From Pyricularia pennisetigena (taxonomy: Eukaryota; Ascomycota; Sordariomycetes; Magnaporthales; Pyriculariaceae): a stretch of 64,000 nt of DNA. Both the position numbers and the translations under genes were made by a program. Below are positions 1 through 11,656 of this stretch, piece after piece. The notes under the pieces are model-generated. The model was not told the DNA's origin. It made no database searches and saw only the letters and a list, made by a program, of their open reading frames with translations. Position 1 is the stretch's first letter; each line of letters begins with the position of its first letter. The DNA lies in contig NW_021940919.1 of assembly GCF_004337985.1 (NCBI RefSeq), positions 1,771,874-1,835,873 of the forward strand, written 5' to 3'.

Positions 1-1500
1 AAAATAAGAAACCTATAAACTACAAAACTAAACTTGTTATTAGGGGTTTTTTACAAATCGTAAGCTTGAATTATATCGAAACTTTTGCTAACACTAATAT
101 ACCATTTATTTGGCGTATACTATTAATTATAACTAATATACAAAATTGGGAAATAAAACAAATCGATTTTACCGGTCCGTTTTGAAAAAATGAGCTTACC
201 GACGTAAATATATATTTGCAAATTCCAAACGGTTTTAACGAATTGTTTAAATCTTATAACCTTACTACCGCTAAAGTTTTGATGGAAATGCGTTATAATC
301 GGAAAAGATTATAGGTTATACAGTTGGAAAAGGCGCTATACGGTTTGAAGCAAGGCCCAAAAAATGGTAAAACGAACTAAAAACCCTATTTTCTAAAGAA
401 AATTCCAAATCGCTAATCTTTAATCCCGCTGTTTTTTATAACGTTAATCCAAACATTTCATCGTTACCTTTGTAAACAATTACCTGCTAATAGGTCTTGA
501 ATGGCATTATATTTAGGATTCAAAAGTCCGTCTTGATAACGTACACGCGTTGGAAAATAGGGGCCCTGCAACCTATTTTTTAGGCGCTCAAATTATAAAG
601 GATAGGCCCAAACGCCTACTTTAGTTCCATTTAAATCAAAATATAAAAGAAATATTAGCAACGTTCGAATTAATTAATTGCAAATTTATATTTCTTCTTA
701 TATAACCGGGTATACTAAAATATACCGGGGGTAAACCTGTAAATGCGTTGGAAAGTAAATTATTATAACGTATTGTCGGCACTTTAATGTATTTCATATT
801 AACAGCGCGCCCGGATATCGGATTTACGGTTTAGTGGTTTCTACGTTTTTTAACAAAAATCACTATAATCCATTTAACGGTAGCTAAAAGCCTGTAACGT
901 TATTTAACGGGTACTCAATCCTTATTTATTTGTTACGGAAATAAAGTATTTCTTGCCGAATTACCACCTAATGTCTTAATACGGGGTTTTAAAGGTTTTA
1001 AATTATTGGGTTTTAGTAATAGCGATTTTGCCGGGGTTAGGGAAGATTTAAAATCCATTTACGGATATTTGTAAATCGTATTTGGGGGCCTTATAACGTG
1101 GAAGTGCAAAAAGGTTAATATAATAGCTTTAAATATTCCAAAAGCCGAAACCGATGCTTTAATGGAAGCCCTGCGTAAAATATAATGGCTTAAAAATTTA
1201 TTTATAAAGATTGGACTACCTATAAAAGACCTTATTGCAATATCTGGAAATGAAAGAGGTTTTATTGCTAACGCATATAACCCTAAGCACCATTAACGTA
1301 TTAAATATACGTTATCAAAATTTTATTACGTACGGGAGTTAATTATAAAAGGATTAGTGACCCTAAAATACTTGGAATCCGAACAAATGCCTGTTAATGG
1401 CCTAATCAAGCCTTTAACGCTTCCAATTCACAAGGTCTTTTTTAAAACTTATAGGGTTTAAACCCTTAAAAGCTTAGTTTTTATGTACTGAGCTTTAGGG
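1..1500 (+). mobile_element. Decayed Ty1/copia retrotransposon, RT-RNase H part
   Basis: Conceptual translation with many stops gives the copia reverse transcriptase signature ALYGLKQGPKKW near 333-368, a copia ARPDIGFTV-type block near 805-830, and the RNase H region SNSDFAGVREDLKSIYGYL near 1015-1070 followed by an ALMEAL block near 1160. These lie in the order expected for the 3' half of a copia pol gene on the plus strand. The 5' half lies outside the window. Stops are mainly TAA and TAG at places where copia proteins carry Gln or other CA-containing codons. The region is strongly AT-rich with abundant TpA. This is what RIP (C-to-T at CpA) leaves behind. No intact reading frame remains, so the copy is dead. 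The 3' LTR boundary could not be placed. Confidence 0.85.
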
Positions 1501-2990
1501 TATTTAATTAGTTCGTTAGTTAATTACCATCGAATTCCCTTTCTCTGCAATATAGGATTTTTGTTAGCCCAATACCGACCGTATTACACGAATCTACCTT
1601 GTACAGGTTAATTAATAAGCAACTCATACCGACCTTATACCCAAAGTTGAATTAGAATTGAAAAAGCTCGTGTTTTGGGCTATTTACGCATTCGAAATAC
1701 GCTATATAACATGCTTAGTTTTGACTATTACCAACGAACAGCCAAATTAGCTACCTGGTTCAATAGTTCATTCCGTGGGTTAATATTATGTATATCGGGC
1801 GTTCGAATCCGGGGGTTATCACAGTTCTAGGGGTTTTTTTCCAATTCGGGGGTTCGTCTAATTTACGGTTTATAAATCGGTATAAACGGCTTAGTTATCC
1901 AAGGGGTTTATAACGGGAGCTCGAGTCGGGTTAGGACATAAGGGGGATCTTTTTTTTCAAAAGTTTTATTTTTATATACTTTTTTTTTCCGACTTTATGT
2001 GAATAGTAGCAAAAAAGGGGCTGTTAATTATATGCGTTATATAGCATATCATAGGTCCATTTTAATTTGTATATAAACCATAGTAAATAGTGCCATAATG
2101 GGGCTGTCGGGATTGTCGGATTTTCCGTTATATTTTGTGTTGCAGGAATTGCGATTTAAAGGGTTAGCGAATGGGGTTTAACACCCACCCTGCACCTACG
2201 AGTTAGCTACCCTGTACCGGGTAAAGAATCTCACTAAATCAGCAAATTAGTGCTAACCCAGAGATGGTTTATATGGAAATGAGGGTGTTTTTTCAAAAAA
2301 CCCATACAAAGTAATTTTTCGGAAAATCGTCTGCGGTACCGGAACACTTTCTGGCGTACGGACCCCAATTGCGATATCGGAGGGTATATAAGGGTAACAA
2401 AGCAAAGTTTTCCCCATTAGTTAATTTAAACTATTAATCCCAAAATTAGCGTACCATTCTAGTGCATTCAGTGCAATTAAACCCTGTAATTACAGGCTTT
2501 TGTAGCATTATTTAGCACCACTCTGCACCAAGGCTAATGCTTAAACCCCTGTTAGCAACCCATATTATTAACAGGTAAAAATATAAAGGCGTTTCTATTG
2601 TAAATTATAATTAAAAATACATGTATTTTACCTACCCGCCCATATACCTGCTTATATAATACGGTGTATATATCAAAACTTTATATAATTGTATATATAC
2701 TTATACGACCTTCCACGTGCAAAAATTCAAAAATTTGGTCGAAAAACGAAAATAATAGAAAAAGAAATCGAAAATCAACAAAATATGGAAAAAAGCAGCA
2801 TCGCCTTAAATGGATTAAAGGCAGCGGGTATCCAATTCGGCCATTACAATCAATAAAAATATAAACTAAATTGTTATCAATAGCGGTACTAAAGGCAATC
2901 TTTAACGTACAAACCGCTTATTTCTTCGATCTTTATTTATTTTCTTGTAACGGAGCATTGGTCGTCAAAATGCCGAAATTACCGCTATAA
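1501..2990. repeat. AT-rich RIP-like tract downstream of copia remnant
   Basis: This stretch has the same low GC and TpA richness as the copia fragment and probably contains its 3' LTR plus other repeat debris. It has no convincing coding frame. A short imperfect inverted pair (GGGTT..GGGGTTTAA near 2163-2184 and its reverse complement near 2540-2566) may mark the ends of a small degenerate element, but the match is weak. Normal base composition resumes around 2990. Confidence 0.5.
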
Positions 2991-3500
2991 ACGGCGAAAA
3001 TCGACAAATTGTCCTCAGACCTGAACCACAACACTCTTTGGATAGACCCACAAATACATTGCAAAACCGCAATTGAGCTACGAAGTGGATCGATTGTGGA
3101 GCTCTGGGTTTCAGGGATGAGCCTTGAGACTATCGAAAATTATGGTTTTGTAACCATCTTTCTAAAGGGCCCACAGTGTACAGCCGTCAAGTAATACGTG
3201 ACAATTAAACTTGCAGTTTCACAGTTTTATTCTCTCAATTAACATACTAATATACTTGTTTTCTTACCTTCAAATATTTCCGTTAATATTAACCCCATAA
3301 ACGTAGGAATGGTTTCGTTAAAAGGTTTTTTTTCGTGGCTAGAAACGCACCGAATATGCTGCATATTAAACGGCTGATTAAATAGTTATAATTATTTAAC
3401 TTTAAAAGCAACATGACCATCTCAGGGACGCCGAGTCTAGACTGAGCACTGAGGCTGCCATAAATAGCAATAAGAATCTCTTTTGGCAAGATCCCAAACT
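2991..3500. other. Intergenic, no gene recognised
   Basis: This is the transition from AT-rich repeat to normal composition. Only short open frames without recognisable motifs are present. Confidence 0.5.
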
Positions 3501-3519
3501 GAAATGATTTTATTTGGGA

Positions 3520-3840
3520 GCATGTACAGCCGCAATACAACCATCAACAAAGTCAATAGCAAGGTACGGCTTGCCTGTCAGTTCCACCCAGTCACCCCGA
3601 ACCAGCCAATTGAACCTCACAAACAATTTTGCCCATTTCAGTCATGTATCTGTTTCACGCATCATCCCAGTAACACAGCCATGGGGGCACGTGTCAAACG
3701 TGTTGATGCCCGGGCACCCGGCCCAAAGGTCAGTGACGACTCGGGAGGGAATGATCTTGGTGCATCATTCACATGCACGAAGGTACCAGCGGCTTGCGTC
3801 AGTCCAGATGATCGTCTTCAATTGCGGGAAGCCTAGGTTG
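3520..3840 (-). pseudogene. Possible decayed coding fragment, family unknown
   Basis: One minus-strand frame from about 3840 down to 3520 reads like protein (for example GCPGINTFDTCPHGC followed by VRGDWVELTGKPYLAIDF). It is interrupted by TGA codons at two places where TGG would fit, which suggests G-to-A decay. I do not recognise the family. It could also be chance or a degenerate transposon fragment. Confidence 0.25.
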
Positions 3841-3888
3841 TTATTTTCATCGCCTTTTTTTTTAGAACACTGACTTTTCTTCCATAGC

Positions 3889-3896
3889 TATATAAG
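3889..3896 (+). promoter_or_regulatory. Candidate TATA box
   Basis: TATATAAG lies about 345 bases upstream of the secreted-protein ATG at 4235. The distance is long for a direct TATA assignment, so a long 5' leader or an upstream intron would be needed. The AT-rich stretch 3900-4234 between the two holds no recognisable gene. Confidence 0.25.
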
Positions 3897-4234
3897 TCCA
3901 TTAAATCGCTGACTTGTTTCGACTTTTTTTCTCTCTCAATTTCATCCGACGATTGGGTCGTGGCATTCGGTACCAACCACAATCTTTTTGAGCACATTAT
4001 TCTACATCATATTTGTTATAATTGAAGTGTACAGTTTTTTTTCAGTTATTCTTCCGATTCAACGCGGCAATAATATCTTTAATTTTAATATTACTCTTTT
4101 CGCTTTAATCGATACGGAACAACTCAAGTTGGTAGATACAAAAATAAACGAACTCGTCAGTCCTGTCCGATCAGATTCACTAGCAAAGGTTGTCGTTAAC
4201 ATTTCTTTCTTGAAACATCTATAGAGCCGGCATC

Positions 4235-4573
4235 ATGCAACTCTCTACAACCCTCTTAACCGTCGCGGCGCTCGCTATTTTCCCCGAAGTCACAGTCGCA
4301 GCCGGTGCCAAGTGCTTGGTCCAGCTAAAGAACGCTCAAGACACCGTCGTCAGCTCCTTTGAAGCCCTGGCAGGTGTGCGGAAGGTTGTGCAGGCGAAGG
4401 GCTTCAAATGGATGTGCAAAACGGCCATTGAAGATTGCCATCCTTATGGATGCATTATACCCAAAGGCCTCACACCTGTGGGTACAGTGAGCAGCAGTGG
4501 AATACCCAACAGAGCTACGCCAAAACTTGCCACTGGGAACGCGGCTGCTTTACAGGGTGCGGCTGTATGAGGT
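4235..4573 (+). CDS. Small secreted protein, four cysteines
   Basis: A single exon encodes about 111 residues. Residues 1-22 form a clear signal peptide (MQLSTTLLTVAALAIFPEVTVA). The mature part holds four cysteines, one just after the signal (AKCLV) and three clustered near residues 60-73 (MCK, DCH, GCI), followed by a low-complexity Ser/Ala/Gly tail ending LQGAAV. The even number of cysteines in a short mature chain suggests an oxidised extracellular protein. No enzyme motif or known family is recognised. Candidate effector or surface protein is an inference from size, export and cysteine content only. It lies alone between the decayed repeat and the MFS gene, a setting common for fast-evolving secreted proteins. 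Confidence 0.6.
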
Positions 4574-5253
4574 TTTTTTTTCATGGTTTAGCTGCTTCAC
4601 AAGGCTGAATGGATAAGCTTTGCTTATACCAAGCGGCTTGCATTGTTCTTCTTTTCGTGCTACGTTGTATGGCATCGTTGCAATCTGCAAGGCCCGGTCG
4701 AATAATACTTACACCAAGACTCATGCTTTATGTCAAGTGCTCAAACTTAATCAGCCACTTGGACGTCTTTGCCGTCGCCCAAATGTCCACAACCTGTTTC
4801 GAGATTCATGGAATTTTTCTTGTGGTTGCAGGGCTATTCATCCAGACCCTTTGTCTCTTTCGACACGTAGCATGTATGCTCCGTAGGCAGGTTGACTTTG
4901 ACTTTGACCACTGGAGTGGATGATGAGTGTGGAACCTGACGAGCAAACCACAAGCAAAGTCTTTTTTTCGATCGGGATCGAGTAGACATGTTAAGCTGAA
5001 AGCTGGGCGGCGAGTGGTTTTTTCTTTTTTTTTTCCTTTTACCGTCCCTACTTTTTCTCTCCTCATTTTAGGAAACGTCACCATCAATAGCTTGCAACGA
5101 CAACCCAACCACAGCCCCTACAACAAATTAAGACGCAAATCGTGTTCACTAATCACCATTCACGGGGTATTCTAAGCAGGTTTGGTCATGATTATTTGTA
5201 ACATTATCTCGGTAACTGTGATCCCGAATTTGTAGTCCATCCTCCCCCCCAGC
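4574..5253. other. Intergenic, no gene recognised
   Basis: This is the 3' side of both the secreted-protein gene (plus) and the MFS gene (minus), so it is a convergent spacer. T-rich tracts and short frames only. Confidence 0.5.
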
Positions 5254-7103
5254 CTATATAGGGGTGTACGGCTTGATGGGTCCCAGCCGGGCCGGCGCCG
5301 GTACTTTGAAATTGGTCGAATAGTTGATGAACCTCCTGGGCATCTCTGTCGTGGGAGTTTGTCTAGGTCCCTGACCGCTCCCTACAGCCTGCTGCGTGTC
5401 TTGGGCCGTCGAGGCCGTCGTCATGACAGAATCCGGTGTATCCGGTCTGTCCAAGTCGTCAAGCTTTTCTTGAAGACCTTCCTCCACGCTGCGCTCAGCT
5501 GCAGCTTTCTGCTCCCTAATGCAAAAGAGAAAAAAAAAAGGTGTCAAGGTCAGCCAGATGCTCACAATGGTAACACTCTGCAATCGAGATTGTGGCAAAA
5601 CTTACTCCTCCCTCTTGAGGTACAGATTCAGGACGAAAGCGGCTACGATCAGCGCCAACGCACAGCCGAGGCAGAACGCATAGCCTTTGGGAAACCTTGG
5701 GCCCTCGACGGTCGGAAAGGTCGCCAGGGGCGTGCCGGCTACGGTGAGTTGCGAGATGATGGTGACCATGATGATCGTGAAGGAGCGCTCCGAGGGCGAA
5801 TCGCGAAGCAGCGAGTTGACCCATCCACCCAGGACTCCAGCGATCGAGCTGGACCAAAACATGGTGGAAAACGCATACCACAACATCCCCTCGGGTACGT
5901 CCCAAATGACGAGGATGACGAGCCCGGACGCGTTGAAGAGCGACGCGGCAACAATGGTCCACATGGGACCCAGCAGGAGGTCCGAAGCGAAACTAGCTAT
6001 CAAAGTGTAGGCGATACCCAGCGCCGGCGCGATGGAGCCAAGCTGGTTGATCTCGGTGGCGTTGTACCGGTTCAGGCTCTTGATCCACAGCAGATAGCCG
6101 CCGACGCTTTTGTGGATGCCAGCGTTCCAAAAGAGAAGGTTGACCAGGACGACGGTCCAGAACCGCACGTTCTTCGGGTTGAGGATCTTTGGCAGGATCG
6201 CGAGCTTGAACTTGCCGGCGACGACGTGGCCGTCCCGCTCGAGCCGCTTTTTTCCCGTCTCGATGTCGTCGTCGGCCAGGATCCACCGGTTCGGCTGGGC
6301 GACGGTGCCGGGGAGCAAGAAGAAGCCCATGATGGCGACGGGGAACGTCATGATGCCGCAGATGATGTAGATCCAGCGCCAGGCCGTGATGCCGGCATAG
6401 CCTTGGAGGTGCTGCGTCACGCCGGCCGCGATCAGACCGGCCGACATGTTGCCGACGTTGACTCCTATCGACGACAGGCCGCCTCGACGGGCGAGCTCGC
6501 TGCCGCGGTACCACGAACCTGGACGAATGGGGTTAGGGAATTTGGCTCGTGAGTAACCGGACTGAAAATAACGAAAAAAAAAAAAAAGCAAAACTCACCA
6601 AGAACATAACTCATAGCAGGGTAAAAAGCGCCCTCGAAAAACCCAATACAGAAGCGATACGCAGCCAGCTCGACAAAGCTATCGGCGCGGCACTGGCACA
6701 TGGTGAATAGGGCACGGAACACGTCCATCATGGGGATGGACCACTGCATGGGGAGGCAGGTAAAGAGATAGATGAAGGGGATCATGCCCAGCACGGCGCC
6801 GAGGGTGTAGATGGTCTGCAGCTGGACGAGCTCGTTGCCGAAGAAGCGCTGATCCTCCTTCATGCCGGCGACGTAGGCGTTGCTGAGGTTGACGCCGTCG
6901 ATGGCCTTGACGGCGTAGGCCAGGAACACGTACGGGATCAGGATGATGTCGAGCTTGGCGATGAACCTGCGCTCCCTGGGCGTGTCGTCCTCCGAGTACC
7001 ACCGCAGTTTCGATTGTTTCTTCTGAACCGAGGCGTCGGTCTTCTTGGACTCGTCCGACCGCGCGGAACTCGTGGAAGAAATGCTCTCTCGACGTGGTGA
7101 CAT
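5254..7103 (-). CDS. MFS transporter, DAL5/anion:cation symporter family
   Basis: This gene is predicted to be a 12-helix plasma-membrane permease of the allantoate/pantothenate (Dal5/Liz1-Fen2) branch of the major facilitator superfamily, importing small organic anions such as vitamins or allantoate. Three exons fit: 7103-6599, 6518-5606 and 5515-5254, with GTGAGT..CCAG (80 bp) and GTAAG..TTAG (90 bp) introns. They give about 559 residues with consistent phases. The N-terminal 60 residues are a Ser-rich cytoplasmic leader. The core begins AKLDIILIPYVFLAYAVKAID, typical for the family, and the splice restores SYVLGSWYRGSELARR, the loop after helix 4. A cytoplasmic tail of about 90 residues follows the last helix. 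The start at MSPRRES is preferred over an upstream in-frame M because the family leader begins there. The substrate cannot be read from sequence. Confidence 0.85.
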
Positions 7104-9227
7104 CTTGTGCTGGAGAGATGCAGCAGATGAGATGATGTCGAGAGCAGAGCAGAACAGCAATCGGGAGAGCGAAGCCCGGAAGGTGTGGTTAGATATAGTC
7201 GAGAATCATAGCACATGGGGAGGCAGACTTTTTTTTTTCTTCTTTTCTTTTTTACTTTAAACAAACGTAAACAAAACCCCATGTGCAGATGTGCTGCCGG
7301 GATAGCGGCAAGCTCCAGGGATGCATACATTGGAAAAGCCAAATCGGGTGCGCAGGGTTGGTGGGGGAGGCTGCGAGTGCACGCAAACTTCCACGGGAGG
7401 CATTGTGTTGGTTGTAGCAGGCGTCGTCTGTTTGATAAATCTGGTCTTTGGCCATTATAGGAATGACCTGGCTTCTTGGAATCTCATTTTGTGGGGGATG
7501 CCAATTGGATCCCGGGAGCATGGAAAATAAGGACAACCATGCGAAAGTCCAGGGGGAAAAGAAGCATTTGCTTGCCTGCACAAGCGGGCTTCAGGTTACA
7601 TCACATCGTCACTAAATTAAGCTACAATGTAAGCAGGTTAAACAATCAATTGGGGGCCGCTCAAACCCAAACAACACTTTTGGGGGGTTTCCAAAGTTGC
7701 TTGGAAGGGAATCGTCTCATCGAACAAACCTTTCCCAGTGGTCGCCCCCCCGGCTCTTGGGGTTGGGTTCTCCCCTAGTTCAACACCGAATTAGGTAGTA
7801 ACGCGACATTTCGGGAGCATCAAAACCGGGGATTTTTTTTGGCATAGGGCTGAGGCTCGGTACTTGGTGATCGACAGTGGCTCTCCAGAATACCAAGTCA
7901 TCTTGGCCACGAAAGCAGCTAAAAAAGGTACCTAGCCGCCACGCGTTGGAGACTTTTTGAAACACTTTTCACCCTTGACGTATCCAACAGCCAAACATTG
8001 GCAGCCCACATAGCCGACGTGAGCTGAGGGATCCACTCATGCGCCACAAAAGACGACTGGAAATGAATACATAGTGTTCGGAAATTTTTTTGTTGATTGT
8101 AGTTTTTCTGTCTCTGTTCCTCTGCAGAAATTTTTTTTTTCTTACTGTAGATGTCATTTTCAATTGGCGCCGTTGTAAAAAAAAAAAAAAAAAAAATAAA
8201 CATAAAAAATAGACAGACAAAGCAACAATCGCACATTTTTACTGCTTCTGGAAATCGGGACATTATTCAACTGAGACTGATCTGATTTACAGTACTTATG
8301 GTTACGTAGATCTCTCATGCCTTGTGGCTTGCGTGGACGTGTGTGGCTAGTGTACGTATGCATAATACAGAAAGCCCAGTGCTGTACATGATGTTTGTGG
8401 GGGGTTTGATGTCTGCCGAAAATATCCTTAGCAAAAATAACCCTTGGCTGCATCAGGATTGACTGCTATCCAATACCGACTTGTTTGAGAAAGGGTTAAA
8501 AGGCCCCTCCCGCAATCCTTGCGCTTGGCAGCTGTCGCATGACCTATGACAGCAACATGGCCATTACCAGTACGTAAAACCACAGGCATAAATAAGTCGA
8601 GTTCCCCGACTTGTGTAAAATCCATACATGGGTACCGACGGCTTTTTTTTTTTTTTTTTCCTTTTTTTTTTCTCCTGAAAATCAACAAACAATGATCACG
8701 CGGGATCGGCGTCAGGCTGTTTAATGTTTTGCTGACATATGTCTATGTCAGGCCGGAACCACAGAGAGCATCCGAAACATTTGTTCCGAAATCGCTCAGG
8801 TAGTGCCCTGGCTTGGCTACGCGCAAAAGTTTTGTAGACTGCAAACGAAAACAAAGGAACAAATAGTAAACTCCACTCTCCCCCAGATTTTGCATGACGG
8901 AAAATGCGTCGCTCTACCACGTAAAGGACAGACGACAGAAATAGTTTTGACGCTCCCCTGTCTCCACGTCTTCCGATCGGGTCTAGGCAATAATGCCGTC
9001 ATGCTTTCGGGCAGACACTGTCTTAACATACATGCTAAGCACGTCCCGAAAGTCATTCATCTCAATTATATTGTTGAATTTTCAGGATACGCAGTTCCTT
9101 GTATGTTTTGTTTCTTGGTGGTAGAACATGCCAGAAGAGTGGCTTGAATTGTTCATCTCCTACTGAAACCGTCGCAGCTTCTAAAAACATTATAAAATCG
9201 TGAGCATCTCAACAAGTACAAGCGACC
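7104..9227. other. Gene-poor intergenic stretch
   Basis: This stretch contains the MFS promoter side plus T-rich and A-rich homopolymers (for example near 7229-7255, 8176-8196 and 8643-8670). No frame with recognisable protein features was found on either strand. Confidence 0.5.
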
Positions 9228-9320
9228 ATGCAAAGACCGGGTATTTGTTTGCAGACGTTCCTAGCTCTTGTTGCCAATACCTGGGCTTCCGTCGTGCCTT
9301 ACGAGGAGAATCTTCGTTAG
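9228..9320 (+). CDS. Tiny signal-peptide ORF, possibly truncated secreted protein
   Basis: The ATG at 9228 lies in a favourable context (GCGACCATGC) and opens a 30-codon frame. Its first 20 or so residues look like a signal peptide ending in ASVVPYEENLR before a TAG. No GT donor is placed to extend it, and the downstream sequence is not obviously coding. It may be the surviving first part of a decayed secreted-protein gene, a real micro-ORF, or chance. Confidence 0.25.
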   Translation: MQRPGICLQTFLALVANTWASVVPYEENLR

Positions 9321-11656
9321 GTTCTTTTTCTATGTTTTAAATTCCATAATCTTCTATAACAAAACGACTTGTTAGCAAACATAAGAGGATTGGCATCGAA
9401 GGGGTTGGCATTATAGGAAGCTGTTTCCTTACAAAAGATTTGAACAAATAAGGGCATCGAGGTAACTTGCAATTTGGCCGATGTGATGCATGCGAGAGCG
9501 AGGGCTCGAACCTGAAGGGTCGCTTCCCTGGTGCTGAGTAGTTTTGGCACCAGTCCCGGACAACATTTGCTTCCCCGTTTCGTTTTGGGGGCAAGATTTC
9601 CGATTTGGGCTTCAGCAAATAGCCCCCGAAGGTGACTGTACTTATGTCGACTGGTAAGCGATAGAAACCTGTGCGACCAGAGTAAAAATTTTGATCCATA
9701 CTCAACTATGCCATAAGAAAGCGTTTAAAGCATGACGCGAGCGTGTGGGTTGTTCCGGGGGTTATTCGACGACTTGTTCTCTGATCTTTTGTTTCATGCT
9801 ACCATCGAATCGCACATTGAGAATGCAGGCTTAATTAAGCATTTCTCTCACATTTTCGAGTATCATCGCCCAAGGGCAGAAAACAAAATTATCGAATCAA
9901 GTTCTGCATATACTCCCAAACGATTGTGCGGATTTAGATAGATGAAAATGCTGGTTATACACAACTTCATTACAAGGGCTCGCTGCTTGATATTGTCCAA
10001 TAGGGTTTGGATCTTGGACGGTGTCTTGGACAGCGCAGTGAACGATTTGCACGCTGTTGTAGTATTTTACATGTCTTCGAGGATCTGCGTAGCAGTAAAG
10101 ACTTGGGCCACGTTGCACGAAGAAGCATGTCCAAAATAGGGCACCGGGAGCTCTGGCTCAACATTCGTATTCAATGTGCGTTTAAGAGATATATAGGTCA
10201 AACATGTAAATGAAATCGCTGTCGGCCGCAGTCGAGTTCTCGAGCGCCAGTAGTGTCTGGAAATGACACTATCGACATGGATTACATGAAGGTGTTCCCA
10301 TCTTGCGATAACTATTAAAAATGGCTTTAGCAACGCGCTTTTAGACCCAGATATTTGTAATGTCTGCGATGTTGAAAATGTTGATTTGCTGTTTGTGCCT
10401 AGAGTCGTTAGGTTTACTGAGATTGCAAATCAGTCGGAAACCTTATTTGCTGGACAATGATGTGAGACTAAAAACACGAGCGAGAGGATGGCATAAGCGG
10501 CACATAGCTCGGGGAATTTATGAAAGTTTCTATCGAATCAAAAGCGATGCAGGTAATGTTCGCTAGGAAACAATTTTCCCGCCATTAGAGCGTATGAGCC
10601 TGTCTCTATCGAAACAATCATAACCCAGCAAATATAAAACAGGCCAAAGTGGAAGTTTATCTTGATTCCTGGTAAACACTAGGCAGTGGCGATGTAATAT
10701 TCTGTGAGAAAAATGACGAGCCGTCGAGGCTGCCTGGATCAGCTAGTGGATGCATTAGGCTGCTGTAGGTGACAACGCAGCTTGTCCCTCGTGCATATGA
10801 CTGCTGAGAAATGGTGATTGATCATGTGTCCCTCTCCCCGACGGAAAATGCCAAGTGTGCCGTGTCTTGCTGAATATTATGTCCTTTCGGTCGTTCGAAA
10901 CTGCGGTGCATTTCCTTTTCACAGTCGCTCCGGCTTCGTCATCATGGCATGGGAAATTGGGAACCACGACGGTGGAACTTTGCTCTTATGTACAGAGGCA
11001 AATTCTCGAGATTGTTGGCTTGGTTGCCGAGAATTTGCCCTTGAAATTGCGAGTTTTGGCCCAGATCACAAACAACCTTTTCATCTCGGGTATTATTGCA
11101 ATTCGGATTCTGTGACTCTGTCAAGAAGCCTCCCAAAGAATGGACCGTAAGATGGCGCGGAAGTTGTTAGGAGGCCATGTAGACTCAGAGTAGTTTTATC
11201 GAAGCTGGAAAACGGCGTTATGTTAGCATTGTAGGATTACGACAGTTATTTGTGTGCTCATGAAATTGTTGAGCTGTATGATCTACATTGGCGACAAATT
11301 TCCCAAGTGATGCAGAGTTTTGGGTTTGTTGCCTTCACATTCTTGAAGTCAAGTCCGGGTGGTGAGAAAACAGTTGAGTTGAGAAGGCTGCATGTTACAT
11401 TGGAAATGATGAAAGACATTGAAGCGGAATCATCTCGCCGAGACGAACGAAAGCAACAAGGCCATCCTGCAGATTACATGGGGACAACAAGTGCGGAAAG
11501 GAAGTGCGGCTCAGTAAAGACCATGGACAAAAAGTATTACTATAAAATAGTTAAAATTGTTCCTTTTATGCCTCAGATAAGATATAGGTTCAAGAATGCA
11601 TTTCCATTCGTAAATCTTCAGCTCAGTCGACTCTCTTCCGATCAACTCGTCGCTGC
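9321..11656. other. Gene-poor intergenic stretch
   Basis: Only scattered short frames are present, none with recognisable domains, start context and splice signals together. The part nearest 11656 is the 3' flank of the carboxylesterase gene. Confidence 0.5.

Noticed and set aside
1750..1850. tRNA-like B-box (GTTCGAATCC) in the RIP-like tract
   Set aside because: No A-box, acceptor stem or T-stem pairing could be built around it. It may be a decayed SINE or tRNA fragment, but this cannot be supported.
5359..6552. Plus-strand frame of 397 codons over the MFS gene
   Set aside because: Antisense shadow; low-complexity Asp/Arg/Gly content.
9470..9545. GGTTCGAGCC on the minus strand suggesting a tRNA
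   Set aside because: T-arm pairing fails and no cloverleaf forms.
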